NCBI GenBank assembly: GCA_014338405.1
Contig: JTDE01002865.1
Location: 1 to 64,000, forward strand
Length of the DNA stretch: 64,000 nt
Reading direction: 5' to 3'
Source: Paragonimus skrjabini miyazakii
Lineage: Eukaryota > Platyhelminthes > Trematoda > Plagiorchiida > Troglotrematidae
Shown: one piece after another, positions 1 through 10,199 of the stretch
Position numbering within the stretch: position 1 is the first letter of the stretch
How the letters are laid out: every line of letters begins with the position of its first letter
The notes under the pieces: model-generated
Told to the model about the DNA's origin: nothing
Seen by the model: the letters and a program-made list of their open reading frames with translations, nothing else
Databases searched by the model: none
Made by a program: the position numbers and the translations under genes

Positions 1-255
1 TGGCTCAAAAGCCTATACCGCAAGGCAGCGGGTGGGTGGCAGTGTACCAGAACTGGTACGTTTTCCGGAAGAAGATGCCAGCCTCCTTCCAACCCCCAAC
101 CTGGAGGACCAGGAGACTGGTTTGTCAGACCTCTACCTATTGGCCTGCCTGGCATGAGTGACTCTATCGGTGTGTTGGCCACACCATGCAGTTTAGCCCA
201 ATAGGTCATAGAGATGCGCAAGCCGTCAAACCGCGTCAAGGTCCAGTCTCGTTGT
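1..255 (+). repeat. Dispersed repeat copy A, cut by the window start
   Basis: This stretch matches 17557-17825 in the same orientation over nearly its whole length, including shared blocks such as ggaggaccaggagactg and tgagtgactct. It has no open frame of note. The second copy lies just after a possible RTE-like reverse-transcriptase fragment, so the family may be the 3' part of a non-LTR retrotransposon; that link is inference. The left end is not visible. Confidence 0.75.
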
Positions 256-329
256 GACGGTCTTCAAAGACAACTTATGTTCAATTTCACATTGCGTACA
301 TGTGTCCTCGGGAGGGACTAAAAGGAAGC

Positions 330-930
330 TGCTATGATTCAAATTTTCAAAGGTATCATTCACTCGGAAATTACCGACCATCAGGCCTGACCAGCGTCAT
401 CAGCAAAATTTTCGAACGTATGCATCAGAGGAGAGAATTTGCAAACTGCTGTCTATTGAAAATCCTTCACCCTCGATCATAGCATGACGAATGCTTTGTC
501 GATTAAAATCCGCGCTCGTTGTGGCATATCCTGCGGCGTTCGTTCCATCATACCCGGTCTTAATTCGCCCTCATTCAGATTACTGTGCCCTGTCTTGGTC
601 ATCATATTTCAAGAATGACATTATCGTCCTCGAAAAGGTGCGAAAACTCGCCACATGCCCGGTATGGGGGTACGAAGATTCTAAACTACTAAGACCGGGT
701 AAAATCACTGAACTTTTTCTCGTTTAAACGAAAGTGGGTAAGGGAGGATCTCACTGAAGTATACGTACTTACCAATCACGTTAACACAGGTCCTCTGGCC
801 TGTTTGTTCGTAAAGCAACAGGACGAAAATTTGAGAGGCCGTAGATGCACAGTCGAGAAAGCGAGTTCACCAACGGAATAATCAATTAATGGGACAAGTT
901 ACCCGAAAAGAGTGTGGGGGCCTTAAACGC
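330..930 (+). pseudogene. CR1/jockey-like reverse transcriptase fragment
   Basis: Several short frames join into a recognisable non-LTR reverse transcriptase. Near 381 is the conserved NYRPxxLTSVxxKxFER block. Near 560-660 is the C-terminal block LIRPHSDYC...WSxYFKNDI..LEKVRK. Near 745-850 comes the weaker segment DLTEVYVLTNHVN. The part between the first two blocks, which would hold the catalytic palm motif, is missing, so this is an internally deleted and frameshifted relic. These blocks are typical of CR1/jockey-group ORF2 proteins. Confidence 0.75.
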
Positions 931-1164
931 AGAGTAACCTGTTCCCTGTTTTCTACTAGTTTGAAGTACGACTGTATTTCTTCTCTTCGAGGTAGCTAGA
1001 GTTTATGCCTCCTCTCTCTTTTCATCCCTCTCCTAGATCAGTGGTCGAACGGGCTGCTTCAACAGAAAACGCAGTCTTGTCATTCTCCGGATCACACTAG
1101 TAGAGCATCCGGACGTCAGCAAGCATAGGACTTTATCAAGTTGTAGAGTTGAAAAAGAAGTGCG

Positions 1165-1229
1165 AAGGATATATCCTAATCATACGTTGATCCATATCTC
1201 AGTAACGACTTGAGATGGTAGAATACTGG
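1165..1229. mobile_element. LTR fragment, left part, interrupted by a CR1-like insertion
   Basis: Positions 1165-1220 align with 23106-23165 inside the gypsy LTR at 22888-23217, sharing the block atctcagtaac. The match stops at a CR1-like fragment and resumes at 1836-1874, which ends aaccttcaca where the other LTR ends aaccttaaca. This is therefore one partial LTR cut in two. The upstream half of the LTR is not recognisable. Confidence 0.55.
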
Positions 1230-1826
1230 CTATTTGTTGTATGCAAACGACTTCAAAATCTGGCGCGTCATCAAATCGGCCGGGGATTGGGGTTCTCTGC
1301 AGGCCGGTCTAGTACACGTAATGAAATGGGCTTCCAATTGGGCTCACCAGTGAACTCCCAAATGTGTGCGCGCGCACATCGTGAGAAGACGAATGGAGAG
1401 CGCTTACTACCTAGGTGGACGTTTGTTGAGAGAAGCGGAATGTAAGCGCCACCTGGGTACTGTTATCTCAGCAACACTTGAGACGCAGGACAATAAGAAC
1501 ATAACGTGCACCTCGGCACGTGGTGTTTTGGAGGCAATCAACACGAAGTTTTGGTATCAATTGACTCACGAGGAGCAAACTGCACGGAAGAAGCCTTCAT
1601 TCCACTGTCGCTCTCGTAGAGTAGTCAACTGTTGGAATGCCTTTCCGTTCTCTGTGGTAGATGAGGAACCGGACGACATCTCTGGAATAAAACTAGACAC
1701 TCACCTGAAGAATCTGTGGTAGTGGGAACAATCATAGTTTGATGCTTCCGTGATGTACTGACGTGACTAGGTTTATACAGGGATCTATACCCTTTATCTT
1801 CAAAGATCGAGTTCTGAATACGCGCT
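1230..1826 (+). mobile_element. CR1-like fragment nested in an LTR
   Basis: The frame starting near 1231 reads YLLYANDFKIWRVIK followed by GSLQAGL, which is the palm motif (YADD-type, here YAND) and downstream region of a non-LTR reverse transcriptase. After a stop and frame change, 1436-1722 reads RHLGTVISATLETQDN, then jumps to the C-terminal tail SRRVVNCWNAFPFSVVD...LDTHL, so the thumb region is deleted. The fragment is bounded on both sides by the 9-bp direct repeat gaatactgg (1221-1229 and 1827-1835), consistent with a target-site duplication. Asp to Asn at the first catalytic aspartate and the frameshifts make it inactive. Confidence 0.7.
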
Positions 1827-1874
1827 GAATACTGGAATCATGTTCTTCTGTTTAGGTTTACTCTAACCTTCACA
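1827..1874. mobile_element. LTR fragment, right part
   Basis: This is the continuation of the interrupted LTR at 1165-1229. It matches the end of the gypsy LTR at 23180-23217, with the shared pattern tgttcttc followed by a ttta.c.ctaacctt block, and ends in CA as LTRs do. Confidence 0.5.
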
Positions 1875-2519
1875 GTGGCTATATAATGCGATAAATTGGA
1901 CTGTCTGACACAAATATCAGTGCTTCTAACCATAAGTCATATCTTGATGACCACAAAATTAACTTAACATGACTACTGAGCGTATAAGTCAGTGCGTCTT
2001 GTCACACTTCTTGGATTTGTGACAAAAAAATGCACCGACGCTGACTGCTAAGTATAAACGTCATTGCATTCAACTATCGATCCTGCCGTTTTGCACTTAG
2101 GATGATTGTCGGGCATAGAATCTGGTGTGTCCTGCGATGTCTCATGAACTTGTGGCTGTAAATTGCACTCTAGATTACTGTCGAACGTAATGGATTCAGA
2201 AGAAACATTCGGTAACTCACCGAGTTTGCACAGCTTAAGAAATTTCGTCATGAAGAATGTCCTTCCTGGCGGAGAAGCAGTACCCAAAAAACAAACGAGC
2301 GGTAGAAACAGACACGGAACAAATACAAGTGAACTGAGGGTCACCGTGGATATACGCAACACTTGAAGGCTAAGATTGATGCAGTGCACTGACAATACTT
2401 ATGTATGCTAACGTACTTATTGAAACTAGCCACGGGAGCGATCTAGAACCCTAAGATTTGTTTTGATTATGTCGAACCAAGGGCGAGTCTCCGTAAAGGA
2501 GTAGGCTGTGATAAGTTAG

Positions 2520-4180
2520 AATGGCAATGCTGCCGTCTCCAGCTCGGAAAAGATCCTTCGAAAAGGTTCACATGGCGAGCGATGGAAAAGATTCTCCAGT
2601 CCTAGTAGTAACGGAGAAGTTTTCCGGACATGGGTAACTGAGATTACAGTCACCGAAGTAGGTAATCAACTGAAGACCTTATTCGTGCACGAGGCAGAAG
2701 ATCCTGGTGGTGTTTATGCCGCAATGTTATTTTCACTGGAAAGGCTTATAGCGTTGCTTTTGACAGCTCTGTTTAATTTATTCTTGGGAGTGGCTGAAAT
2801 TTCTAAGGGCTGGCAGTTAGCTGCGGTGACGCCGCTCCATAAAACTGATAGCAAGGGGAAGTATCAATTTATCACCTACTTAGTCTCAGCGCCTGTCCTG
2901 AAGGTGCCTGGATAATTGATAGCGGCCAAAATGGTTGTGAATCTTACAGATAATGACCTACTGTTTGGCCCACAACATGCCAAGAAGAGGTCATGCCCGA
3001 ACAACGTCATTCACCTTTTAAGTTAAATCATCAAAAGATTAGGCAAAAGCAAGAAAGTGGAAGTGTGCTATCTCGACTTAAGAAAGACGCTTGATTCTAT
3101 CAACCGTAGACTACTACCGTTCACGCTAAAAGCTTTTTTGAATAACTCCCAGAGTGTTAGGATGGATTTAGGACTTCCTACAGGATCTTCCTTTTGCACA
3201 TCGTAGAGGGTGCATGCACCTTGGGTTAAACTACAACTGGACTGTCGCAGGGCTCTATCCTGGGCTCTCTCCCGTCTCTACACTACATCACTGGTCTATC
3301 AAAGTTGTTAGGCAGTCCACGCTACGTGTTTGCTTACAATATTACGATGGACGGATATCCCTTTAAGACTAACATGCAGGAAGACTCAGGCAGTCTTCAG
3401 ATGTGGATTTCTGTCCGGGAACTTCCGTTAAATCTAGCAGTTGGTGAATGGTGGCACAGAGAAAGCTACATGACTTCTCCGAAACCACGGTGAGCAGATA
3501 GCTTTTAGCTAGTGACAGATGAGAGGCTTATGTATACAGGTTGGCAGTAAGTACAAAAGGGGTCTCAAATGTCCTCACCATGTTCACCAATATATTGGTG
3601 CAGCATGTAAAACAAACGGCCCCTCACCATCTGAGGAGCTTGGTTTCTTCAAGGAAAATTGAAGCGTTAGTACCAGTACATGGAGTGCTGTGTCCAGGCT
3701 GGGAGCCTTAGCCTAGTTAAAAACAGAAACAGTGTTGAAAAGGTGCAGAGAAGTTATACCAGGATAATCTCAAAGAGATAACTGATGAGAAAAGGTTGGA
3801 AAGAATAAACCTGTTGTCTCTTGAAAAAATGAGACAAATAGGGGTTTGACTGAGACATTTAAAACTGTTAGGGACGTATCCCTCTGGAATTGCACTCCTT
3901 TTTTGGAAAGGCCTCAACAAGAACCTCACTGATCAGTTGTTGAGGTTGGGAACTGTTGTGGCGCATATTATTCTCACTGTCAAGACGTAGAACAAACTAC
4001 TACAGGGAATAGTATCTGCTATCACTGTGGGTGCTTTAAGAAGCCTTCTAAACGACTGTCCCAAGGTTTCTCGTAGACTTTACAGTCCATTTGGTTATTC
4101 ACTCAATTCGATTCTGTTCATTCACAGAGTGATTGCAGTTCATCGTCTTTTTTGTACCTTGTTCTTTTATTTTTGATAAC
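2520..4180 (+). pseudogene. Degenerate CR1/jockey-like non-LTR retrotransposon
   Basis: Reverse-transcriptase blocks occur in order but in different frames. 2685-2910 contains LTALFNLFLGVAEISKGWQ and AVTPLHKTDS (fingers). 3060-3110 is a weak counterpart of the palm segment CYLDLRKTLDSINRRLL. 3305-3480 contains YVFAYN, where active enzymes have FADD or YADD, followed by a SLQMW block. 3730-3850 contains EKVQRSYTRII and LSLEKMRQ (C-terminal region). Many stops and frameshifts and the loss of the catalytic aspartates show a dead copy. It is longer than the two fragments before it and belongs to the same broad clade. Confidence 0.8.
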
Positions 4181-4199
4181 TTCCTTGAGGTTGCCTGCC

Positions 4200-5740
4200 T
4201 CTTAGATCTGAATGTCTATACGCACTTCTGATATTTGACGCTATAGCTCCCAACCTCCCATCTGACAGTCTGAGTCTTTGGTATGAAAGGATGCTAAGGC
4301 ATTAGCACTAGTAGAGGTCCTGTGGTTAGGCCAGACTGACTGCGTTTCACGAAAACTGCTTGTTCTCCTTCCAACGATTTAAAGTGTAGGTGCATTCTTC
4401 TCTAGTTCTTGCAGGATGTTCATTGACGAGAAACTGGACTCTGCTGGCCCAGGCCACTTCGTCCTGGAAGCTGAACGGAACTGAACATTGAGTTAGAGAT
4501 GGAGGTTGGTACACTGTCCGACTTGGCAGCCCATCGCAGTCAATGTCACATGAGCATTTCATTTTGTCGGTACTTGCTTTCTTCGTTTTTCACTACAATT
4601 TTCCTGCAAACTTTTCCTCCCACTATTGTGGTGGATAATTGTTCGAGCGACTTCGTCCCGTGGTTAGCTTCACGGCCGTTTATGAAGGAAATGAATGAAT
4701 GGTTATAATGTGGAAGACATATTTGGAATGCGGTCCGTCATAGTATAAGCCGAAGTCATGCAGATGCGTTTTACGGGTCCTACTTAGTCGATTGCTTCAA
4801 ACTTTGACGTTTACTTTTGAAGTTACAGCGGAACTGGGCGACTGTTATGCACAATGAATCAGGTGAAATGGGAGAGAAAAAACGAAGCAGCTGGAGTAAT
4901 TTATGACTGGATTGTTCCAGTTAATTATTCAGGTGGACCTATAATCCACAGAAAGACGACTAATTAGGATTGCTACTGGCGTACTCACTGCACCAGTTCT
5001 TGAGTTTCTATTCCGGTTTCGATTGGCCACACTTGTCTTAGTAAACGTCATGGGTGTTCCGACTCACGTTCAGTCTGCATGTTGAATCAGACTTTCAGGC
5101 AGGCCAGTTTGCCGGCTCTTGGGAATACAAGTCCAGTTGAATTATTGTGAAATGGTCTTGCACAACTGAAGGTGGATGACATCTCGTAGTCACTTTTCTC
5201 AACCCTATCAGACAGCTCGCGTCCCTTTGGCTTTACAGTGAAAGCCTCATTCACTGCTTCCTCGTGATGTTACTCAGTAAGGAGAGAATTACAGCCGTGT
5301 CCGAAGGCAGATTCCGATATGCCTGCTCCCCTAGGTTGATCGAAAACACTTGATTTAACGTCATTGTACGAAACGACATGACAATAACTGGCACGAAAGA
5401 TGTGTTCGGCGTTTCAGGTGCTTGCAGGCGGCTGGCCTCCAACAGATACTGAGAAATTCGAACTGGCAGTCTTATACATCACAGGTCTCATCTGGTAGAA
5501 TGTTTGCAGTTCTCCACGCTTTCATCCTTAACATCGTTCAAGCAATCTAACAATTACCGTTTCTGTTCAGCTTGAGTACACTGGGTATCATTGGTTGCTA
5601 AGAATGATCTAGAGATCGCATAAAACGACACATCAATCAACGGCTTCCAACGCGTTGCAAACTTTATGTTTCACACCGCAGCCTTACGGTTCAGGTTTTT
5701 AAATCAAACCCATCAGAGAGCGTAGTACTTCTATCGGCCG
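4200..5740. other. Stretch without recognisable features
   Basis: Only short, uncorrelated open frames occur here on both strands. None resembles a known protein, and I see no repeat shared with the rest of the window. Confidence 0.5.
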
Positions 5741-6319
5741 TCTTGTTGGACCGGGCAATTGGAAGTTATTTGGCTCACAACTCTAGACAATCATATGGTT
5801 ACGGCGTTGAACTTCGGTTACCTCTACTATATTTTTCTTGCTCCGAGGAGTTTAACAGTATCCAATTCACCTGTATTGCATAACAGTAAATATCTTGTAA
5901 TATCTACATTAAAAGCTTGCCAAGTTCACAAAGTCAACGGATTCTTCTTTTTATGTCTTCGTGTATCGTCCAAAATCAGTAACTGTATACTATCTTTGAT
6001 GACATGTTTATGTGTATGTGCATGACTTATGTAATTTTGATTTTTCAACAAGTAATGACTGTTTAACCTTTTGCTGTTGGATTAAAAAGTTACCAAGATT
6101 TTTCTCTGTAACCTAATTTTGGAGTTATTTGTAAAGGTTATACCTAAAACTTGGCAACCTCGTTGAATTATTCGGAATTTATTCCTTTAACTTGAAACTG
6201 ACTGAGGTTATTCACAACCTGTTTGTGTGGTCGGCTTCAACCTATACTCGCGTGTATTAAATTATATTTGTCTGCTTTCAGCCACCTTTGAACCTTCAAC
6301 TCTATGTTGTTTTGTTTCG

Positions 6320-6438
6320 ATGAGTGAGACGGACGAACCATCGGAAGTTGAGCTCACGCAAACCGAACGCGATCGCATTGCCTCTAATCGTGATTTAGCT
6401 GTGCAACTGCGTTTGTCTCAAGTGGTCGCTAATGATAG
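6320..6438 (+). CDS. XPA: XPA-like DNA damage-binding protein, exon 1
   Basis: This is the first coding exon of a protein resembling XPA, the nuclear scaffold of nucleotide-excision repair that binds damaged DNA, RPA and TFIIH. The ATG at 6320 opens an acidic, polar N-terminus (residues 1-39, starting MSETDEPSEVELTQ) followed by an Arg/Leu-rich helix, as in the family. The exon ends AG|GTGGGTAAG at 6438 and leaves two bases of an Arg codon, which the next exon completes. A nearby alternative donor at 6443 would not keep the frame with exon 2. Total predicted length over five exons is 311 residues, against about 273 in human XPA. By itself this exon is weak; the assignment rests on exons 2-4. 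Confidence 0.65.
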
Positions 6439-6805
6439 GTGGGTAAGCATGGTCTTTTTATACCTTGTTACTTCACATCGACTTTCGCTGACATTTTTAG
6501 CCATTTGTTTTCTGTGTACCGCAACACTGGTCTCACAAGCTGGATGACCGAAGCTCGGGACACAGAAGAGCAAAACGTAAGCCTAGCATTTGCCTTTGAA
6601 GTAGATGTGCAGAAACTTTCAGCTCAGTGCACAGGCTACGATCAAGTGCGAATGGTGTCCTGTGTGATTAACTGGTCGAATTCGAAGTGTCGAATCTGGT
6701 GTATCAAACGTGCGTAGACAGTGTTTGAAACTACGTTCGAACTGCTTCTTATGGTAAAGCGATGGCACGTGTGAACCAAGACAGAAATGAGGTCAGTACA
6801 ACTAG

Positions 6806-7121
6806 TGTAGTGACGAGTGATCGTACTATACTACTCACACCACTACTATTCCGTAGTGTGACCAGAGCATAGGTTTTGACGTTGAAGTAGCTGCAGGAAA
6901 AATACAAGAAGAAACATCAGAATGCAGCATCGCAAGTGGTTCTTGGTACGTAAAGGAACTGAGCATTGACGTCTGTGGCAGCCGTGACGTTCTGATCCCA
7001 GTGCGGTACGCAGATGAGTGTTTTTATTTGTTGTCATGTTTAAACGCATAACCCATGTATTGGTTTCCTGAATAAATAACCCTTGCGCCATCCGCGTTCT
7101 TGGCTCACAACACTAGCAATC
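6806..7121. mobile_element. Solo LTR-like repeat, copy 1
   Basis: It shares its start (tgtagtga followed by a gatcg.actatactactc block) and its end (ttcttgg.tca.aacactag.aat) with 41832-42129. Both copies carry an AATAAA just before the terminal block (here near 7071). The size of about 300 bp, the TG start and the poly(A) signal fit an LTR. It lies in intron 1 of the XPA-like gene. No internal retroviral coding region adjoins it, so it is probably a solo LTR. The exact right border is uncertain because ctag occurs in both copies. A short third piece may lie at 5768-5795. Confidence 0.6.
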
Positions 7122-8940
7122 TGAATCAGATGCGTTTCAAATGGATTTGAGAGTTGCGATCTTTCAGGCACATGGCGACCACTCCTGGGTCACTGTTGGA
7201 TGCACCGACCCTTTCAGCTGGTCTAGCATATGGTTTACTCATCTCTTTTAACATCAGTTGCTTCTTTGATAAACCTGATTGTCCCGTACTGAGCAATTCG
7301 AATGTCGTTTTGGCCCCTACATATATACATTTGCCCCGGGATCGGTTTAGGTTCTTACTCATCTCTGGTCTATGTTCAATATAGTCATACCTGCGAGTTC
7401 ATCTTGTCTGAGGAAGCCTGCGTGCCAGGAGTAGAACGTTGACGCTAAACAAACTTACGGATCACGTATAAGTTGTTCCAAGGTTTAAGATATTCAAATG
7501 TTGAGAAGTACCTTAGCTGTCATAGTAGCTCAGTTGGTTGTTTTTGTTTTCTCCTATTCTGAGTTATTGTTCGATGAAAAAACGAAAATCCTTCGATATA
7601 AGTTTTTCACAGGTGTACTAACCAAGATCCTGATATTAACGCAGAAGCGCAACTGGAGTCCAGTACTTCTCGAAGTTGGCTGAATAGTTTATGGGAATAC
7701 GAGAGCGTTCAATTGTGATTGATGTCCGGTTACTATCAACCAAAACCCCCTGCTACTTAGCAATTATAGTGGCTTTGTCAAGACCGTACAGTGTGTGAAT
7801 TAGTTGATTGTGACTCTCATAAAGCACATAACTAAGCAATAACCTTGAAACACAAACATCAGAGTGTTGATGTAGCTGAACTTTGGTTAGTACTGTCACA
7901 TGGGTATTGACCAAACAGTTGAACTGGTATTGGATAAACCTGTCGGACACTCGCAATGTCACTGGGCAAGAACTTGTTCGAGCTGCATTTGGACAAACGC
8001 ACCTTTAATGTACGTTGTTGGACTGTTGTAATACTCGGAATTAGGAACTTCGAATGGCCCTGGAAATTGTACTCGGATTGGAACCTCCCACGCAAGTACT
8101 AAGAAGACCTCGTACTGGTTGCAGTAAACAGTTAATATTCATGAGACAAGAAGCCAAATTTACGGATGTACAACAGTATTAAAGTAATCACAGTCTATCA
8201 TTGGCTGGTCGTATTAGCACACACAAAGTCACAAACTGAGCGGTAATTGGTGCAATGTGGAACAAAGAAATAGGCGAGTAACAGAAGGCGTAACATTGAG
8301 ACTGTTGGTCCAATCCTGATGCAGTATCTTTAACGCGACGTTCGGATTGGCCCGTTGTTAGATATTCTATTGTGTCGGGGTTTGGATAAACGGCGAATCG
8401 AGTAAATCTTCGCCACATCTGTACACTTCGAATCTCGTACTTCATCGTTTCTTGAAGTACTCCCTTTGGATTAACAAATCCAACAAACGTTGATATCCAG
8501 ATGTTTTCCGTGAACTACGTGGATGTGAATTTATTCAGATGGCTTCCATCAAAACCCAATGGGATTCAGAACTTGTGTTATAGGTTCCTCTAGCTGCCAC
8601 ATAAGAAATTTTGGCGGAATTGCTGGAAGATATAAATCATATCCTCCGTCAGTGAGCACCACATTCAATGACACTTTGGGTGAGTCGAGCGCCATGTCTC
8701 TGAGACTCATCAATCGGACGTCGTCGCCTCCAGGGTCGAGAGGAAATTCTTGGTGGACCGGCTGAATCGACGCCCTATTTATATGACTTCTGAAAGGGTC
8801 AAGTATATAACAGCCAGTAGATCGATGAAAAAGCCTACTGGCAGTTTGCGGATTCCTTCTAATATATGGTTTAAATCACCAGGCCATGCTAGATGAATTC
8901 CGGAATGTGGGGTCACTGTGTGGTCATGCTGTTAGTTGAC
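7122..8940. other. Intron 1 sequence without recognisable features
   Basis: No open frame here resembles a known protein on either strand, and I see no clear repeat. The longest frames (about 60-85 codons) look like chance. Confidence 0.45.
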
Positions 8941-8944
8941 TGAT

Positions 8945-9162
8945 ATTTTTTCGTTCATTTATAACGGCCATAAGCCTGACCAGGAGGTACTGTGGTTTGG
9001 GCCGCTGCTCATCATAACATTGAAGTGGAAGACCCTAGAAAAGCAAAAACCATCAAAATGGATAAGAATAGACAACACAAAGGTATTTGGAGAAACTAAA
9101 GATAGTATGAATGCGGGCACACCATTGACTACGGTACGCCGTCATCTCGGATAGTGTTTCTA
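8945..9162 (+). repeat. Dispersed repeat, copy 1 of a pair
   Basis: It aligns with 41318-41520 in the same orientation. The shared start is ttcatt followed by ata.c, and both contain a gta.tgtggtt block; the shared end is ccattgactay. It lies in intron 1 of the XPA-like gene. The family is not recognised and no coding potential is seen. Confidence 0.5.
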
Positions 9163-9855
9163 GCCGGCGATTTAGATGATCACGAGTGATATTAATTATA
9201 GAAAAATCCAGTCGACGTTCAGTTCATTGTAATAAACTGTGTCCGTAAATCAGAAATAAAACATATTCTCATAATGCATGCAGCTGTTTGTTACACGAAC
9301 TTCTCTCGGTATTAATCGACAAACTAAATGGGAGCGAATGCACGGCGTTATCTGAATAGACATCATTCGATAGTAGCTTTCTTTGTCAGTTTCATTTTTG
9401 AAGAGCCTCGGTGGCACATGTAAATATTGCTAAACATCGATGCTATTTTGCGCTGGGAGCCTGGGCTATATCATATTAACCGATAGGCGTTTCATTTTGG
9501 TAGGGTACGGTGGACAGTTTCGGTCAACGAGCCATTGGCTGTCGAACCTTGCTCCAGACCCTACATTAACAAAGTCATCCTCAAAATTGCGTATAGTTTT
9601 ATCGCAGTGTGCTAATCCACTTTTCGTGTGTGCGTTCCTAAGCCTCTACTAGATCCCGCTATTCTAAAATTGACCGCTTTGTAAAGTTTCAGTTTCTTGT
9701 ACACGACCTTCTGCCTGTATTTTCATGTATAGCTGAATGTGACTTTTTCAGGAAGTGCTTGGACCCCATACAGACAGTCCTATGAACTTCAAATTTAATG
9801 AAGACTTTTGCGTGAGCTTTCAAGTTTAATTCGCGGTTTACTTCACTTCCCATAG

Positions 9856-10197
9856 GAATGTTGTTGCTCCTGTGCGAAGCACGAACTTTCATCGTACTCA
9901 ACTTGGCAAAGGTGGATTCATTCCAGATATTGAGGAGAAAATTGTAACTCCACAATTTGAAAAGGACGAAGAACTCACGGATGACGAATGTGACGGCCAA
10001 AAACGGACCAAACGTCGTCGTGTGAAACGGGTTGCTGGTTTAGATAAGGATCGCTTGAATGTTAGCCCATCAAGCATCGATGTATGCTTACCTATTGCCC
10101 CCGACCGGGAAAAGCCGCACTGTGATATGTGTGACCGACCATTCGATCAGTCGTTTTTGTGCAAAAACTTCGATGTCTACGTCTGTGACGGTTGTCG
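9856..10197 (+). CDS. XPA: XPA-like protein, exon 2 with zinc finger
   Basis: This exon encodes residues 41-153. A GKGGFIPD segment (57-64) matches the conserved GGGFI patch of XPA, followed by an acidic run (75-84) and a strongly basic run, KRTKRRRVKR (89-98), which may serve as a nuclear signal. The C4 zinc finger follows at residues 129-153 with spacing C-x2-C-x17-C-x2-C, exactly the spacing of human XPA, and includes a conserved NFD before the second cysteine pair. The acceptor is cccatag|G at 9855/9856 and the donor is TCG|GTAAGT at 10197/10198. The phase matches exon 1 (AG+G = Arg) and exon 3 (CG+T = Arg). Confidence 0.9.
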
Positions 10198-10199
10198 GT

